A stretch of DNA of 28,233 bases from a virus, in IMG/VR virus record IMGVR_UViG_3300025118_003437, positions 1 through 28,233 of that record, one strand, 5' to 3'. Every line of letters starts with the position of its first letter. The stretch's first letter is position 1. The notes below the pieces were generated by a model. That model was given only the letters and a program-made list of their open reading frames with translations, was not told where the DNA came from and made no database searches. The translations under genes and the position numbers were made by a program. Shown here in pieces: positions 14,573 through 22,086 of this stretch.

Positions 14573-16032
14573 TGAAATATACTACAATCTTCAGCTCAAA
14601 CGTAAGGCCTGTCGTATCAGAAGAAAAAGATAAGTATTTAGCTTTGGCTTCTGCTATCGAAGTCGCTCAATTTATTCCAGAAGTAGATGAGAAGCAGGTT
14701 GACTTGCTTCCCATAGCTTTTAATGCATTTGTGGCTAACAGAGTTAATAGAAATGGAGACGTAGTTGATACAGATACAGCTTTAGCCTTTCATAAAGATT
14801 TTAAAAATAAACCAATTAATATAGAACATAACAGAGATAAAGTAATTGGTACTATTTTAACAGCAGGTTTTTCAGAATTTGGAACAGATAAGCCATTAAC
14901 AGAAGAAGAGGTAAAAGATATAAAAGGACCTTTTAATGTTACTCTAGGTGGAGTTATCTGGAAAGTAGTAAACCAAAGAATAGCAGACTTGATTGAAGAG
15001 TCAGCCGACCCAAGCAGCGAAGACTTCATGAGGATTAGTGCTAGCTGGGAGTTAGGCTTTAGAGATTATAATTTGGTGCTTTTAGACGGAAGTGATAAAA
15101 ACATAGAAAATGGGCTCATTGTTGATGACGAAGAAGAAATCGCAGACATGGAAAAAGATCTAAAAGCTCTTGGGGGAGAAGGTAAAACTAAAGACGGAAT
15201 GTCTGTCTATAGAAAGGTTGTGGGAGAGGTCGTACCTCTTGGAATAGGACTGACCGAAACTCCCGCTGCCGACGTAAAGGGCGTGTCAACCAAGAAGAGC
15301 GTTGAAGAGCCCAAAGAAGAAAAGACTTTTGCTGAAGTTGATAAAACTTCACAAATACAAGAAAAAAATGTAATAATCCAAAACGAGGACAAAGCTATTA
15401 TGAAAATAGAAAGTATTAAAGACATCACGAACGAGTCTTTGAAGGAGCTTTCTGCCTCGGCTGTTTCTGATTTTATCGAATCGGAACTCAAGGAAGCTTC
15501 CGAGAGATTTTCAGCCGAAAAACAAAAGGTGGAAGCTAATCTCAAAGAAGCTCAAGAGAAAATCGCATCTATTAATGTAGATTACGATAAAGTCAAAGCA
15601 GAACTAGGAACTGTTACGGAAAAGCTTGGCGCGCTGGAAACTGAAAAAGCGGTAAAAGAAGCCGAAGAGTTGTTCTCTCAGAGAATGGCCTCTTTGGACG
15701 AAAAATACGCTCTTGAGGATACGGATCGCGAAGTTCTTGCCACGCAGGTTAAAGATCTCGATGTTGAAGGCTGGGAAGCTTTCGCAAAGAATCTCGAAGT
15801 TCTGCTGAGAGACAAGTCAAGAGAAGTCTTGGCTAAAAAGGAAGACGAAGCTTCTAAGGAAGCTGAAGTTGAAGAAGAGACAAAAGCTTCTGATGAAGTT
15901 GTGGACGAGGCTATCGAAAGAGGCGAAGAAGAGGAAAGTGCTATTCCAGCATCTACCGAAGCTTCTGAAGGTTCCACCTACGATAAGTATAAGAAAGCTT
16001 TTGAAATCGATCAATTTGATATTAATTACTAA
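14572..16032 (+). CDS. Prohead protease fused to scaffolding protein
   Basis: 486 residues. The N-terminal domain (about 40-240) fits a phage capsid maturation protease: FNAFVANRVNRNGDVVDT, KNKPINIEHNRDKVIGTIL (H86 the likely catalytic His) and DFMRISASWELGF (S156 or S158 the likely nucleophile). Residues about 277-470 are a long, highly charged coiled coil rich in Glu, Lys and Ala, as in scaffold proteins, ending YDKYKKAFEIDQFDINY, a typical capsid-binding tail. The fusion would deliver the protease inside the prohead. An in-frame ATG at 15400 with a ribosome site could make the scaffold alone. It precedes the decoration and major capsid genes. Confidence 0.8.
   Translation: MKYTTIFSSNVRPVVSEEKDKYLALASAIEVAQFIPEVDEKQVDLLPIAFNAFVANRVNRNGDVVDTDTALAFHKDFKNKPINIEHNRDKVIGTILTAGFSEFGTDKPLTEEEVKDIKGPFNVTLGGVIWKVVNQRIADLIEESADPSSEDFMRISASWELGFRDYNLVLLDGSDKNIENGLIVDDEEEIADMEKDLKALGGEGKTKDGMSVYRKVVGEVVPLGIGLTETPAADVKGVSTKKSVEEPKEEKTFAEVDKTSQIQEKNVIIQNEDKAIMKIESIKDITNESLKELSASAVSDFIESELKEASERFSAEKQKVEANLKEAQEKIASINVDYDKVKAELGTVTEKLGALETEKAVKEAEELFSQRMASLDEKYALEDTDREVLATQVKDLDVEGWEAFAKNLEVLLRDKSREVLAKKEDEASKEAEVEEETKASDEVVDEAIERGEEEESAIPASTEASEGSTYDKYKKAFEIDQFDINY
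15400..16032 (+). CDS. Possible nested scaffold-only product (internal start)
   Basis: The ATG at 15400 (Met277 of the longer protein) is preceded by ACGAGGAC, a purine-rich ribosome-site-like run at good distance, and begins MKIESIKDITNESLKELSA, right at the junction of protease and coiled coil. It would make a 210-residue scaffold without protease, as lambda Nu3 is made within the C protease gene. No direct evidence of use. Confidence 0.4.
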   Translation: MKIESIKDITNESLKELSASAVSDFIESELKEASERFSAEKQKVEANLKEAQEKIASINVDYDKVKAELGTVTEKLGALETEKAVKEAEELFSQRMASLDEKYALEDTDREVLATQVKDLDVEGWEAFAKNLEVLLRDKSREVLAKKEDEASKEAEVEEETKASDEVVDEAIERGEEEESAIPASTEASEGSTYDKYKKAFEIDQFDINY

Positions 16033-16053
16033 TATACAAGGAAATAAAATATT

Positions 16054-16698
16054 ATGGCAACGTTTGTTAAAAACACACAACGGCTGAAGCCTTTCAGGCA
16101 ACACGCCGAGACAGACGTCATTAACCTTTTCAGTCTTAAAGACGACGACGGAGACGTAGTGGACTCTTATTCTGACCTTAAAGCCGACGGCGGCAAGGTC
16201 AATAAGGGGCTTCTCGTTTCTGTTAAGTCTAATGGTTGGAAAAATACTGACGATCCTGTAAATAAAACTGGTATCGGTAACCCCGGTGCTAGCTACACGA
16301 ACACGGTATCATTCCGTTATGGCGCAGCTGCAAATATCGAACCTTGTGCATCTGGTAGTCAGCCTCTTGGTCTTACCCTTTGGGACGTCGCAGAAGTCGA
16401 CGAAAATGGCGAGAAGTTGATTTATCATCCGCGCAAGGCTGCCGAAATGCAGGCTGTGGTTAGTGGTCAGGCAGTTCCTGTCTTGGCCAAGGGTATTATT
16501 CTTTACAGCGGAAACCTCACAAGTGGTGGCGCAAATACTGTAACAGCAGGAGCTAAAGTTTATGCTGATATGTTGCGTCAGGGCGATCTGAGTTCGGCTG
16601 CTACTGAGAGCACCGGTGGTGCAACTCAGACGCAGGTTGGTACCGCTTTGGGATCTGTTGACGCTGACGGTTTCATTCTGTTGAAGATTGACCTCTAA
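16054..16698 (+). CDS. Capsid decoration-type protein
   Basis: 214 residues, with AAGGAA upstream. The N-terminus is MATFVKNTQRLKPFRQHAET. A Gly/Ala-rich beta pattern follows, with VNKGLLVSVKSNGW, AVPVLAKGIILYSG and a C-terminus GTALGSVDADGFILLKIDL. The ending in an ALG...DADG...LLKI strand resembles proteins that precede or decorate HK97-type capsids. Codon use is richer in C and G at third positions than in most neighbours, like the major capsid gene, consistent with high expression. It sits 29 bases before the major capsid gene. Confidence 0.65.
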   Translation: MATFVKNTQRLKPFRQHAETDVINLFSLKDDDGDVVDSYSDLKADGGKVNKGLLVSVKSNGWKNTDDPVNKTGIGNPGASYTNTVSFRYGAAANIEPCASGSQPLGLTLWDVAEVDENGEKLIYHPRKAAEMQAVVSGQAVPVLAKGIILYSGNLTSGGANTVTAGAKVYADMLRQGDLSSAATESTGGATQTQVGTALGSVDADGFILLKIDL

Positions 16699-16727
16699 TT
16701 TTAAACAAGAAAAGGAGATTTAATAAA

Positions 16728-17891
16728 ATGAGACTTAAATTGAAAAACACCCCTGAGCAGGTTGAACTCATCAAAGCGATGGGTAACAAAAACCAGCTCG
16801 TCGCCCGTGAGGCGCAAGAAGCTTTTGCAGCTTTTCTAGGCCCTGTAGTCCGTAAGGTTCTACAGCAGGCCGCAACGGCCGGAGCGGTTTATACCGATGC
16901 TCCGTTTAATCAAGATGAGGGAGCTAGCTATCCTTTGGATCTTTATTATAACGAAACCAATGATGGTTACGTTAGCGTTTGGTCGCAGAATGTCGCTGGT
17001 GGTCTTCCCACTTCGCAAGACGTATCTGCTGTCCAAGAGTTGAAGATCGCAACTTATCGTTTGGATGCAGCTGTTTCTATCACCAAGAAGTATGCTAGAC
17101 AAGCAAGACTTGATGTTGTGAGTAAACTTATTGAGCGTATGTCTCAAGAGGTTCTCGTTAAGCAGGAAAGAAATGCTTGGGCTGTGGTGCTTAATGCACT
17201 CGCTAACGCTAGTACTTCTTCTGTTACTGCGGATTCTGTTGGAGTCACGGATTTGGCTACAGGTAGTCACGTTATTCCAGCTTACAACACTAATAGATTC
17301 CAGTTGGCCGACTTGAACAAGTTGATGACTCTCAATAAGAGAATCAATCAGTCTTGGGCAGACGGTACTCCTGATGCTGCTTACAGCAACGGTATTACCG
17401 ATCTGTACGTCAGCCCTGAGATCAAAGAGCAGATTCGCGCTTTTGCTTATCAGCCAATGAACACTGTTCAGGCTACTAGTGGCACTAGCTCTATTCCGCT
17501 ACCAGACAACATTAGAACAGAAGTGTTCAATTCTGCTGGTATGCAGGAGATCTATGGTGTAAACATCGTTGAGCTCAATGAGCTTGGTATTGGCCAGAAG
17601 TACAACACCGTCTTTGACGAGTTTGATTCAGGCAAAATCGCCCCTCATGCTAGTACCGCCGGAACGGCTATTGCGTTCGCTGGTGGGACTCATGAGCTCG
17701 CAGTTGGCGTTGATAATAGCAAGGGTGCGTTTGTTCGCGCTATCGCTCAAGACGCTGATACTGGTGACACCTTCACGACTAGCCCAGATGATCAGTTCAC
17801 TCAGAGAAATGAGAGAATTGGTTTCTATGGTTCGTTGGAAGAGGGTCGCGTATGTATCGACGCTCGTGCAGTTGTTGGACTCGCGGTCTAA
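16728..17891 (+). CDS. Major capsid protein, HK97 fold
   Basis: 387 residues, with a strong AAGGAG ribosome site. Position after protease-scaffold and decoration genes, length, and pattern all fit: a helical N-arm (LVAREAQEAFAAFLGPVVRK), an E-loop-like part (GASYPLDLYYNETNDGYVSV), a spine helix (LDVVSKLIERMSQEVLVKQE), a P-domain strand (NGITDLYVSPEIKEQIRAFA) and a C-terminal YGSLEEGRVCIDARAVVGLAV. No extra Ig or decoration domain. Third-position C is frequent, suggesting high expression. A strong terminator lies 24 bases after the stop, so this is the end of the head transcript. The N-terminus could be trimmed by the protease; no cut site was identified. Confidence 0.88.
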   Translation: MRLKLKNTPEQVELIKAMGNKNQLVAREAQEAFAAFLGPVVRKVLQQAATAGAVYTDAPFNQDEGASYPLDLYYNETNDGYVSVWSQNVAGGLPTSQDVSAVQELKIATYRLDAAVSITKKYARQARLDVVSKLIERMSQEVLVKQERNAWAVVLNALANASTSSVTADSVGVTDLATGSHVIPAYNTNRFQLADLNKLMTLNKRINQSWADGTPDAAYSNGITDLYVSPEIKEQIRAFAYQPMNTVQATSGTSSIPLPDNIRTEVFNSAGMQEIYGVNIVELNELGIGQKYNTVFDEFDSGKIAPHASTAGTAIAFAGGTHELAVGVDNSKGAFVRAIAQDADTGDTFTTSPDDQFTQRNERIGFYGSLEEGRVCIDARAVVGLAV

Positions 17892-17915
17892 TAGAGACCC
17901 AAAATACATTATCGA

Positions 17916-17952
17916 AGCCCCCGGAAACGGGGGCTTTTTTGTTTCTTTTTTT
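17916..17952 (+). terminator. Rho-independent terminator after the major capsid gene
   Basis: AGCCCCCG (17916-17923) pairs with CGGGGGCT (17928-17935) around a GAAA tetraloop, followed by a T-rich tail (TTTTTTGTTTCTTTTTTT, counting from the last stem base). A very strong intrinsic terminator. Confidence 0.95.
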
Positions 17953-17960
17953 AGGCGATT

Positions 17961-17980
17961 GTGTGTATAACTAGTTATAA
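17961..17980 (+). promoter_or_regulatory. Promoter-like GTGTGTATAA with overlapping 14-bp palindrome
   Basis: GTGTGTATAA at 17961-17970 is followed by TAGTTATAA. The stretch 17966-17979 (TATAACTAGTTATA) is a perfect palindrome. It lies between a terminator and the ATG at 17998, where a new promoter is expected. GGAGAAAGGA supplies the ribosome site. Confidence 0.5.
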
Positions 17981-17997
17981 CGGAGAAAGGATAAGTT

Positions 17998-18390
17998 ATG
18001 GCAGTTAAAAGGAAATCAACTTCAAAAAGTAAGAAAAAGTCTAAGTCTAAAGATATGATCCAAACCCATGCTATGGAAGAAAAACAAGGATCAGATTTTG
18101 AAAAAACTACTTTAGATCAGGTATGGGGAGACGTAGGCTCTTCGAGATATGGGACTCTTGACGAAGAGGAATACTCTTCTAGAATCAGGAGTATGAACAA
18201 AACCGATCTACATGCGCACGCTGTCAAGTTTGGGATTCTACCAGTCGACAACAGGCAGCTTCTTACTACTAGGTTAATAAGAGAGTTCAAAAAGCATGTT
18301 TTAGGGTACAGGAAGCCAGCTTCTAAAAAAACTAAAATTTCAAAAGAACCATCGAGAGCTGTTAAGTCTATTCTAGCCGAAGGCAGATAG
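17998..18390 (+). CDS. Basic SAP-like protein
   Basis: 130 residues. The first 20 are a Lys/Ser tail (KRKSTSKSKKKSKSK). Residues about 62-100 (SRIRSMNKTDLHAHAVKFGI, then RQLLTTRLIREFKKH) fit the SAP DNA-binding motif: an M-x-x-x-D-L helix, a G-I turn and a second helix. The C-terminus is basic as well. It could bind phage DNA or be a head-completion or connector-associated protein, since it directly follows the major capsid gene. SAP assignment is by eye. Confidence 0.6.
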   Translation: MAVKRKSTSKSKKKSKSKDMIQTHAMEEKQGSDFEKTTLDQVWGDVGSSRYGTLDEEEYSSRIRSMNKTDLHAHAVKFGILPVDNRQLLTTRLIREFKKHVLGYRKPASKKTKISKEPSRAVKSILAEGR

Positions 18391-18391
18391 A

Positions 18392-18400
18392 GTGTAATTA
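18392..18400 (+). promoter_or_regulatory. Candidate promoter core GTGTAATTA
   Basis: Starts just after the stop at 18390 and ends 7 bases before the ATG at 18408. Matches GTGTAATTT before 27464, another fibre gene. Confidence 0.4.
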
Positions 18401-18407
18401 TGTCTGT

Positions 18408-19250
18408 ATGCCTCAACTTATTGGTACAGGCCAGCTAGATCTTGACAACTTAAAAGAATACTTTTTAAGGTCAGACTCTGATAGTTTATCCGGCAGTGCA
18501 TCAAACACTACCGGATTTTATCCTTATACGGGTAACCCAGCGCAGTTTGCAAATACGGGATATATAGATTCTGTAAGTGGAAGTATATCTGGATATATAG
18601 ATACAGTAAGCGGCGTATTGAGGACGGACCTGCTAAAGTCAGGTTTAGACTTAAGTGGGTACGTTGGTACGGTATCAAGTGAGCTAGCTTCGGATATAGA
18701 TGAAGTAAGCGGAGATCTTAGGTATGTTAGTGGCTTGCATGCAGCCACAAACACAATAGCCACTGGCAATCAAAACGACGTAGATACATTAAGTGGCGAA
18801 CTTCTTAATACAGGGGAAAAGTTATCTGTACTTATAACTGGAGCGACAGGAGATGGCTTGAGTGGTTATGTCACTGGGCACGTTCATGACACTAGTGGTA
18901 TATTAGATGCAAAAATTACTTCTTTAAATACAAGCTTAAGAAGTCATGTAGAAGAAGATTACCTGAGCAAAAGAGACGAGTCGGAGGTAGTCTCGGGCTC
19001 CGTAAGTTTTCTAAAAGCTATAAAGCTAACAAGAGGATCAGAGCACGAAAGAGTTGGCGATAGAGATGAAATAGTTACTACTCAAAGTGGTGTTAATATG
19101 TATAGTTATGTGAGTGGGGTTAATGTTGGCCCGGAGTCTGCTTACCATGAAGTTTTAACTACTTATTTACGTCATCCTCAAAGCGGGGATAACGTAAGAC
19201 AAGATTTGATATTCAGCACTTTTCAGTATAGCGGAGGAATCCCAGAATAA
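18408..19250 (+). CDS. VSG-repeat fibre-like protein
   Basis: 280 residues. The N-terminus (IGTGQLDLDNLKEYF, then LSGSASNTTGFYPYTG) is shared with the gene at 8781. Residues about 50-170 carry VSG/LSG motifs every 10 or so residues (DSVSGSISGYIDTVSG, DLSGYVGTVSSELASDIDEV), which may form a trimeric helical or beta shaft. The C-terminal part is less repetitive (YVSGVNVGPESAYHEVLTTY). Probably a virion fibre or tail appendage. The stop overlaps the next start by one base. Confidence 0.6.
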   Translation: MPQLIGTGQLDLDNLKEYFLRSDSDSLSGSASNTTGFYPYTGNPAQFANTGYIDSVSGSISGYIDTVSGVLRTDLLKSGLDLSGYVGTVSSELASDIDEVSGDLRYVSGLHAATNTIATGNQNDVDTLSGELLNTGEKLSVLITGATGDGLSGYVTGHVHDTSGILDAKITSLNTSLRSHVEEDYLSKRDESEVVSGSVSFLKAIKLTRGSEHERVGDRDEIVTTQSGVNMYSYVSGVNVGPESAYHEVLTTYLRHPQSGDNVRQDLIFSTFQYSGGIPE

Positions 19251-21214
19251 TGTCTGCTCATAACGGAAATTTAAGAAAGAAGCTGGAAGGTATAAGACTA
19301 TATACTAATCAGTTATATTATAAGAGTTACCCGGGTAAGCCTACAACTAACCTTATACCTACTGCTGAAGATAACTTTGGCTTTAACGCCAGACTAGGAG
19401 GCAGTCCTCATAGGTTTTATAGAATATATAGTAATAAAGACACTGATCAACAGGGCATGTATAAATCTTTGGCGACAGGGTATATGTCTGAGAGTGACGT
19501 AGTCTACAAGACAAATTTTGCTGGTCGCAGTAATAAACTTTTCGGGTTACATTCTTTTTCGGGGAGCTCGCTTAAATTAAAAATAGGGCAAGAATATATA
19601 TTCTCTTGTGAAGTATTTGTATCCAAGAGACATAATAGAACCTCTGGTCTTGGTTCGGTGATATCTATTAAAGCTACTGACCAAAATGGAAAATATTATG
19701 GTAATTATGATTTTTCTAAATCTGGAACTTGGCAGGTTGTCTCTATTGTTTTCGTACCAAAGCTAGAGACGCTAGTAACCGCTACATCTGGCACTTCGGG
19801 CTCATCAGGTTCCTCGGGTTCTTCTGGACTTAGCTCCTTGATAAAGACTACGCTTCGCCATACTGCCTATTTCTGGCCTCAGGAGAGCACTACGAGCGCT
19901 TCTGAGCGTTCTGGGGGGTATATACTATACAAGAACCCACAACTAGAAAAAGGTTCACAAAGGACACAGTTCACAAGAAAAGAGAAGCCTAGGCTGTCTC
20001 CAGCTAGCCTAAAAGATATAAGCTCAAATAAGAACTCTTTTAGCGTAAGTGGCATGTCTTTTTCTTCTGACTCCAAACCTATATTCTCTGAAAATAGCTT
20101 TACTAATTTAGGATTGACTTCAACAGACACAGGCTTAAACTCAGGTCTTCAGATAAATTCAACACAAAAAAAGACCCTTGAATTCTGGTTTACTGGAACC
20201 TCTCTTTCTGAAGGAATATCCACTTTATTTTATGGAGATATATCTGAGGGAGCCAGATTCACAGATAAGAATAATGTTTCCAGAAAGCAGCATGTTTATA
20301 TAAGCGATAAAAAACTTCATTGTGATTTATACAATGAGTTTGGGCTTTCAAGCAGCACGTTTACGGTAGACTCTGTAGTAGATGAGGGGGCTATAACCAA
20401 CGTAATTGTCTCTGTTGATATGACAAAGTCATCTGGTAAGATAAAATTTTATGTAAATGGTTATTTAAAGAGTTCTCAGATTATCTCAAATTTACAAACG
20501 CCAACTAGCATAACTTTGTACCCTTTTTTAAATACAACGAGCTCTTTAGAGTCTTTATCTTCTAGCACAACCTATAGTCTAAATGAGGGAGGGCTAGAGG
20601 TAGAAAAAAATACAACACAAAAAGCTTTTGACAAAGGGCTTGCAGTAAATTATAAAATAAGTTCTTATAATGAAAATGGGGAGTCAGCGGCTTCCGCTAA
20701 TAAAAAAGTTTTAATAAATAAGCGAAACTCTTCTGTGTCCGTCAGCTGGGCAAATGTAAGAGAAGCAAGGGGGTTTTATGTTTATAGGTCTATAAGTAAC
20801 GTCTCAGAGTTTGACGAGGCCTCGTTATTAATAAAAGCAAGAAACCCTTACTTTGGAAAAGACGGCAACGATATAATTAGCTTTATAGATGACAACTCTA
20901 TAACACTCAAAGAAGGCATACCTAAATCCAGCTCAACTTATTCAAAATACAAAGTAAACAATACTAGCTTTTATGATGGGCCGGACCTAAAGGCCGCAAT
21001 AGGAGGTTTGCCGCTCGGTAATACAAATGAAAAATCTTATATAGACGGAATTATATATAAAGTCTCAGCGTATTCAAAGGCCTTTAATGCAAGCGACGCG
21101 CTATACGCATATATAGAAGGTTCTAGAGATTTCAACCTAAAAAATAATACTGCTCCTTACAGTTTTTCAGTTTCTTCTGGAAATTCAGTAGGGGGATTTG
21201 GAGGAGGATACTAA
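19250..21214 (+). CDS. Multidomain fibre/adhesin (carbohydrate-binding-like, LamG, FN3)
   Basis: 654 residues. Residues about 33-245 form a jelly-roll carbohydrate-binding-like domain (TNLIPTAEDNFGF, KIGQEYIFSCEVFV, ending YILYKNPQLEKGSQRTQF) into which a TSGTSGSSGSSGSSGL linker is inserted at 179-194. Residues about 290-430 look like a LamG/concanavalin fold (TLEFWFTGTSLSE, GKIKFYVNGYLKSS). An FN3-like segment follows (VNYKISSYNENGESA, SVSVSWANVREARGFYVYRS, about 470-530). The last part (YIDGIIYKVSAYSKAFNA) may return to the LamG fold. A likely receptor-binding protein of the virion. Domain borders are estimates. Confidence 0.65.
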   Translation: MSAHNGNLRKKLEGIRLYTNQLYYKSYPGKPTTNLIPTAEDNFGFNARLGGSPHRFYRIYSNKDTDQQGMYKSLATGYMSESDVVYKTNFAGRSNKLFGLHSFSGSSLKLKIGQEYIFSCEVFVSKRHNRTSGLGSVISIKATDQNGKYYGNYDFSKSGTWQVVSIVFVPKLETLVTATSGTSGSSGSSGSSGLSSLIKTTLRHTAYFWPQESTTSASERSGGYILYKNPQLEKGSQRTQFTRKEKPRLSPASLKDISSNKNSFSVSGMSFSSDSKPIFSENSFTNLGLTSTDTGLNSGLQINSTQKKTLEFWFTGTSLSEGISTLFYGDISEGARFTDKNNVSRKQHVYISDKKLHCDLYNEFGLSSSTFTVDSVVDEGAITNVIVSVDMTKSSGKIKFYVNGYLKSSQIISNLQTPTSITLYPFLNTTSSLESLSSSTTYSLNEGGLEVEKNTTQKAFDKGLAVNYKISSYNENGESAASANKKVLINKRNSSVSVSWANVREARGFYVYRSISNVSEFDEASLLIKARNPYFGKDGNDIISFIDDNSITLKEGIPKSSSTYSKYKVNNTSFYDGPDLKAAIGGLPLGNTNEKSYIDGIIYKVSAYSKAFNASDALYAYIEGSRDFNLKNNTAPYSFSVSSGNSVGGFGGGY

Positions 21215-21215
21215 G

Positions 21216-22049
21216 ATGTCAAGTAAAGTAAATTATGGTAAATATAGAGTCAATACTGATGGTCTTGTTTTTAGAGTAGACGGATATTCTGACAGAAGTT
21301 ATGATCACAACACGGAGTATTGGAGAGATTTGACCCCCAGTGGTCTAGATGTGAAGTTGCAGAACACTGGTCTTTATGACGAAACTAGTGGCTACTATAA
21401 GTTTAGAAACCCAGATAACGGAGATAATACCTACGGAGCTATATCAGGGTCAAATTTTATCGGTTTAAGGTCTTTGGGAGTTTTAAAAGATGCAGACTCT
21501 AGTTTTACTATAGAGGCGTTTTTCGATATAAAAGATTCTGGTTCTGACTCTCCTCCTGATGATGGCGCAGTAATATTCGGAAATACAGACCATAACAAGA
21601 GTGGTTATTCTTACGGATTTGTGACGCAAACAGGTAACGGCGGAGAGATAAGCGGTATAAAAGCTGTTGTCTCTACAAACAAAGTCGACGGTAGTGATAA
21701 CAACCCATGGACAGGTATGAGCGTTACGCTATCTGATGTAGACGATCCCTCTATATCTGGATCTGACTTCAGGCATGTGGCTATGACCTACAATAGTTCT
21801 ACTAGTGAAATGATAGGGTATATGGATGGCCAAAAGAAAGGAACGGCTTCTTTTCCAGCGACTAACTCTTCCGGATTTCATACTGGCGATGAAAATGGGA
21901 CTTACCAGCAGTTTTATGTGGGTGGCAATAACAGTTCTGGCCTAAATATTAATGTGGGCGTGGTTTCGGCTTACAACCGAGCCCTTTCTAGCGGTGAAGT
22001 TTTAGCCAACTGCAAGGCAGTAAAACATAGATACGGACAGGGATATTAG
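21216..22049 (+). CDS. LamG/concanavalin A-like lectin-fold fibre protein
   Basis: 277 residues, starting at the ATG at 21216. GGAGGAT at 21203-21209 in the end of the upstream gene is its ribosome site; a TTG 18 bases earlier is less likely. The pattern is that of a LamG domain: FRVDGYSDRSYDHNTEYWRD, SFTIEAFFDIKDSGS, FRHVAMTYNSSTSEMIGYMD, FYVGGNNSSGLNINVGVVSA, and the family ending YNRALSSGEVLANCKAVKHR. Such domains bind surface sugars or proteins. It is coupled to the preceding adhesin and probably acts at the tail or fibre tip. Confidence 0.72.
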   Translation: MSSKVNYGKYRVNTDGLVFRVDGYSDRSYDHNTEYWRDLTPSGLDVKLQNTGLYDETSGYYKFRNPDNGDNTYGAISGSNFIGLRSLGVLKDADSSFTIEAFFDIKDSGSDSPPDDGAVIFGNTDHNKSGYSYGFVTQTGNGGEISGIKAVVSTNKVDGSDNNPWTGMSVTLSDVDDPSISGSDFRHVAMTYNSSTSEMIGYMDGQKKGTASFPATNSSGFHTGDENGTYQQFYVGGNNSSGLNINVGVVSAYNRALSSGEVLANCKAVKHRYGQGY

Positions 22050-22086
22050 TTTTGAAATTCGACCTTTTGCTATTTAAAACTATTTG

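Noticed and set aside
15678-15977. Ser-rich reverse-strand frame inside the protease-scaffold gene
   Set aside because: Antisense shadow of a Glu/Ala-rich coiled coil; no start signal or ribosome site.
16860-17270. 136-codon reverse-strand frame in the major capsid gene
   Set aside because: Shadow caused by the codon bias of a highly expressed gene; the sense strand has a clear capsid pattern.
22050-22086. Gap before the GT9-like gene considered as a promoter region
   Set aside because: No GTGTAWAW or TAGTTATA motif and no clear ribosome site; nothing could be supported.
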